A model generated the notes under the pieces. It made no database searches. It saw only the letters and a program-made list of their open reading frames with translations, and had not been told where the DNA came from. From Alitta virens (lineage: Eukaryota; Annelida; Polychaeta; Phyllodocida; Nereididae), in NCBI GenBank assembly GCA_932294295.1, contig OW028573.1:17256155-17320154 (forward strand): DNA of 64,000 nucleotides. The letters are read 5' to 3'. Shown here in pieces: positions 63,524-64,000 of the stretch; position 1 is the stretch's first letter; every line of letters begins with the position of its first letter. The position numbers were made by a program, and so were the translations under genes.

Positions 63524-64000
63524 CTGCAGGGGAAATTACATTTTCCAAAAATAAAGCCAAAATATATCATACTCTGGTTAATAAGTGGTTATGTGTTACT
63601 GGCATGCACTCAACAACATAGGACGGAGTGAAAATCTCTACAATGATGCAGCAAAAGACATTAAACAAGTCACCTAGAGTTTCCTTGTATATTACATGAA
63701 CCCCTCCTATATGTAATATGATAATGAGAATTTGTCACAGCACAAGTGAAAGCACCACAAATTTCTTATTGCCTGTATACCTGATTGTCTGCATAATACA
63801 TTTCTCAAGATAGACATGGGATATCACTGAAACTCTTTTTGAATAAGATCTTAAGCCCAGTTCACACAATCACGAGTAAGAGAGACGAGTGACCACGGAT
63901 GTCAAATAATGACTATACGTGCTCACTTGCGCTCACTCACGCTTCTGTTAATCACGTAAAAAATTATTACACCAAGCATCTGTGAGGCATCCATGAGGCA
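63524..64000. other. Upstream intron of gene D at the window edge
   Basis: No further exon of gene D is recognisable. A short GC-richer patch near 63855-63960 (CACGAGTAAGAGAGACGAGT) looks repetitive and is not coding. Confidence 0.4.

Overview
The window is eukaryotic nuclear DNA. Genes are split into many small exons with GT-AG introns, and non-coding DNA is AT-rich. It is littered with decayed non-LTR retrotransposons, short inverted-repeat elements and microsatellites. The combination of modular secreted proteins (PAN/apple, chitin-binding-like, Ly6, LamG) with CR1/Jockey-like LINE remnants fits a marine invertebrate, perhaps a lophotrochozoan. I cannot fix the phylum from sequence alone.

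Layout. (1) About 1.1-21.7 kb, minus strand: a complete 22-exon gene for an XPNPEP2-like, secreted and probably GPI-anchored Xaa-Pro aminopeptidase (aminopeptidase P, clan MG 'pita-bread' metallopeptidase). All metal ligands are visible. (2) 21.7-31.1 kb: mostly intergenic. It holds a 30-bp minisatellite whose every unit carries a hairpin, part of a foldback element, and one orphan terminal exon (29608-29824, plus). (3) 31.1-56.9 kb, plus strand: three consecutive multi-exon genes, here called A, B and C, for secreted modular proteins. A and B are paralogues. Both have a 79-bp signal-peptide exon, a large low-complexity exon, then one (A) or two (B) cysteine modules with identical eight-Cys spacing. 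C has a signal peptide, a chitin-binding-like module, two PAN-type modules, a Ly6/three-finger-like module and a LamG/concanavalin-like domain. (4) 58.7-63.5 kb, minus strand: gene D, 5'-truncated by the window edge, with the same Ly6-LamG combination. It lies tail-to-tail with C.

How they may work together. Nearly every internal intron in A, B and the N-terminal two thirds of C is phase 1, so the modules are symmetrical 1-1 exons suited to shuffling and tandem duplication. The most interesting content is this local family of secreted matrix-like proteins built from one PAN-type module. A structural, cuticle, shell or mucus-matrix role is inference from low-complexity, His/Thr-rich and carbohydrate-binding-like content. 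Exon boundaries come from hand translation plus splice consensus. Reading phases close across every gene model, but no transcript data were available.
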